Below, piece after piece: positions 63,545 to 64,000 of a stretch of DNA of 64,000 nt. Every line of letters begins with the position of its first letter. The first letter of the stretch is position 1. The translations under genes and the position numbers were made by a program. Under the pieces are notes generated by a model. It ran no database searches. It saw only the letters and a program-made list of their open reading frames with translations, and had not been told where the DNA came from. The DNA is from Verrucomicrobiota bacterium (lineage in GTDB: Bacteria; Verrucomicrobiota; Verrucomicrobiia; Limisphaerales; JADLHS01): positions 1 to 64,000 of the forward strand of contig JAKQDQ010000041.1 of NCBI GenBank assembly GCA_029573725.1, read 5' to 3'.

Positions 63545-64000
63545 ATGGTGGAGAAACCAGACAAGCGGATCAGGGTGTCCCTCATCGAGGATGACGAATG
63601 GATTCGCGAAAATCTTGCCGCGCAGATCAACCGTCGGAAAGGTCTGGCCATCGGAAAATGTTACGCCACGGCGGAAGCCGCCCTGGGCACGATTGCCGCC
63701 GAGCCGCCGGAGGTGGTGTTGGTGGATATCAATCTGCCGAAGATGAACGGGATCGAGTGTGTCCGCAAAATCAAGGCGCTGCTGCCGGAGACCCAGATCC
63801 TGATGCTCACCGCCTACGAGGACAGCGAAAAAATATTCAAATCCCTCCTGGCGGGCGCGAGCGGTTATTTGCTGAAGCGCACCCCGCAGAACGAAATTTT
63901 GCAGGCGATTGAAGACGTTTACCGCGGCGCGTCCCCCATGTCCGGCCACATCGCCCGCAAGGTGGTGCAGTATTTCAATCAGCGCGGAGTCAGCGAGGAT
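63545..64000 (+). CDS. Response regulator, NarL/FixJ type, 3'-partial
   Basis: 152 residues before the window ends. The receiver domain starts RIRVSLIEDDEWIRENLAAQ with the acidic pair, has the phosphoacceptor Asp61 in VLVDINLPKMNG, Thr in MLTAYED and Lys in GYLLKRTPQNE. The end AIEDVYRGASPMSGHIARKV is the linker that precedes the LuxR-type helix-turn-helix in NarL/FixJ proteins, so a DNA-binding domain is expected beyond position 64000. It lies 73 bp after the histidine kinase gene and should be its partner. The gene is missed by a simple complete-ORF search because it runs off the end. Confidence 0.9.
   Translation, partial: MVEKPDKRIRVSLIEDDEWIRENLAAQINRRKGLAIGKCYATAEAALGTIAAEPPEVVLVDINLPKMNGIECVRKIKALLPETQILMLTAYEDSEKIFKSLLAGASGYLLKRTPQNEILQAIEDVYRGASPMSGHIARKVVQYFNQRGVSED

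Noticed and set aside
1-64000. Search for tRNA and rRNA genes
   Set aside because: No T-loop consensus with matching acceptor stem or rRNA core sequence was noticed; this was by eye, so a tRNA scan would be needed to be certain.

Overview
The window looks like a piece of a verrucomicrobial chromosome, probably from the Limisphaerales/Pedosphaera-like part of Verrucomicrobiota. This is inferred from gene content, not from a marker gene. The signs are seven prepilin-type proteins with the (G/A)[22 protein letters not shown] type of N terminus, very large secreted proteins built from CARDB, Calx-beta and PPC-like modules, a PEP-CTERM protein, a ThuA-family lipoprotein and a propeller-type (Reg_prop/Y_Y_Y) histidine kinase. 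I found no rRNA, tRNA, CRISPR array or intact insertion sequence.

Layout. 0-12 kb: the 3' part of a giant secreted multi-domain protein (over 4000 residues, cut by the window start). 12-15.2 kb (minus strand): an RlmI-like rRNA methyltransferase, a YlbF-family protein with a Gly/Cys tail, and a secreted YVTN-type beta-propeller. 15.4-21.3 kb (plus strand): an SDR oxidoreductase, two tandem FemAB/GNAT-like proteins and an M3 oligoendopeptidase. 21.3-25.6 kb (minus strand): a conserved hypothetical protein, aroB, a YceI-like protein and a ThuA lipoprotein.

25.9-48.8 kb is the centre of the window: a long, tightly packed plus-strand locus. It encodes a PilB/GspE ATPase, PilT, a second PilB/GspE ATPase and PilC/GspF. 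Then come a BrnT/BrnA-like toxin-antitoxin pair, five prepilin-like proteins (plus one small ORF), a 1295-residue PilX-like protein, a 2426-residue subtilisin-like protease and a PfkB-family sugar kinase. Gaps are mostly 0-50 bp and several genes overlap by 4 bp. It resembles the repeated Verru_Chthon pseudopilin cassettes of Verrucomicrobia, but here the cassette is joined to assembly ATPases, a TA-like regulator and a giant protease. No secretin, prepilin peptidase or PilMNOP genes are in the window.

48.8-53.2 kb holds hisH, a Mn-type superoxide dismutase with a clear promoter and terminator, about 1 kb of apparently gene-free DNA, and a PEP-CTERM protein. 53.2-56.1 kb (minus strand) is acnA followed 21 bp later by dinB. 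56.3-58 kb (minus strand) has two stand-alone prepilin-like proteins. 58.1-64 kb has a secreted 696-residue protein, divergent from a two-component system (propeller histidine kinase plus a NarL-type response regulator cut by the window end).

The most interesting points are the TA-like pair inside the pseudopilin operon, a recurring C-terminal domain ending in F(F/L)RL or YYRL on the three large exported proteins, strong Thr-Asn dipeptide enrichment restricted to exported and pseudopilin proteins, and the nine-cysteine Gly/Cys tail on the YlbF-family protein.
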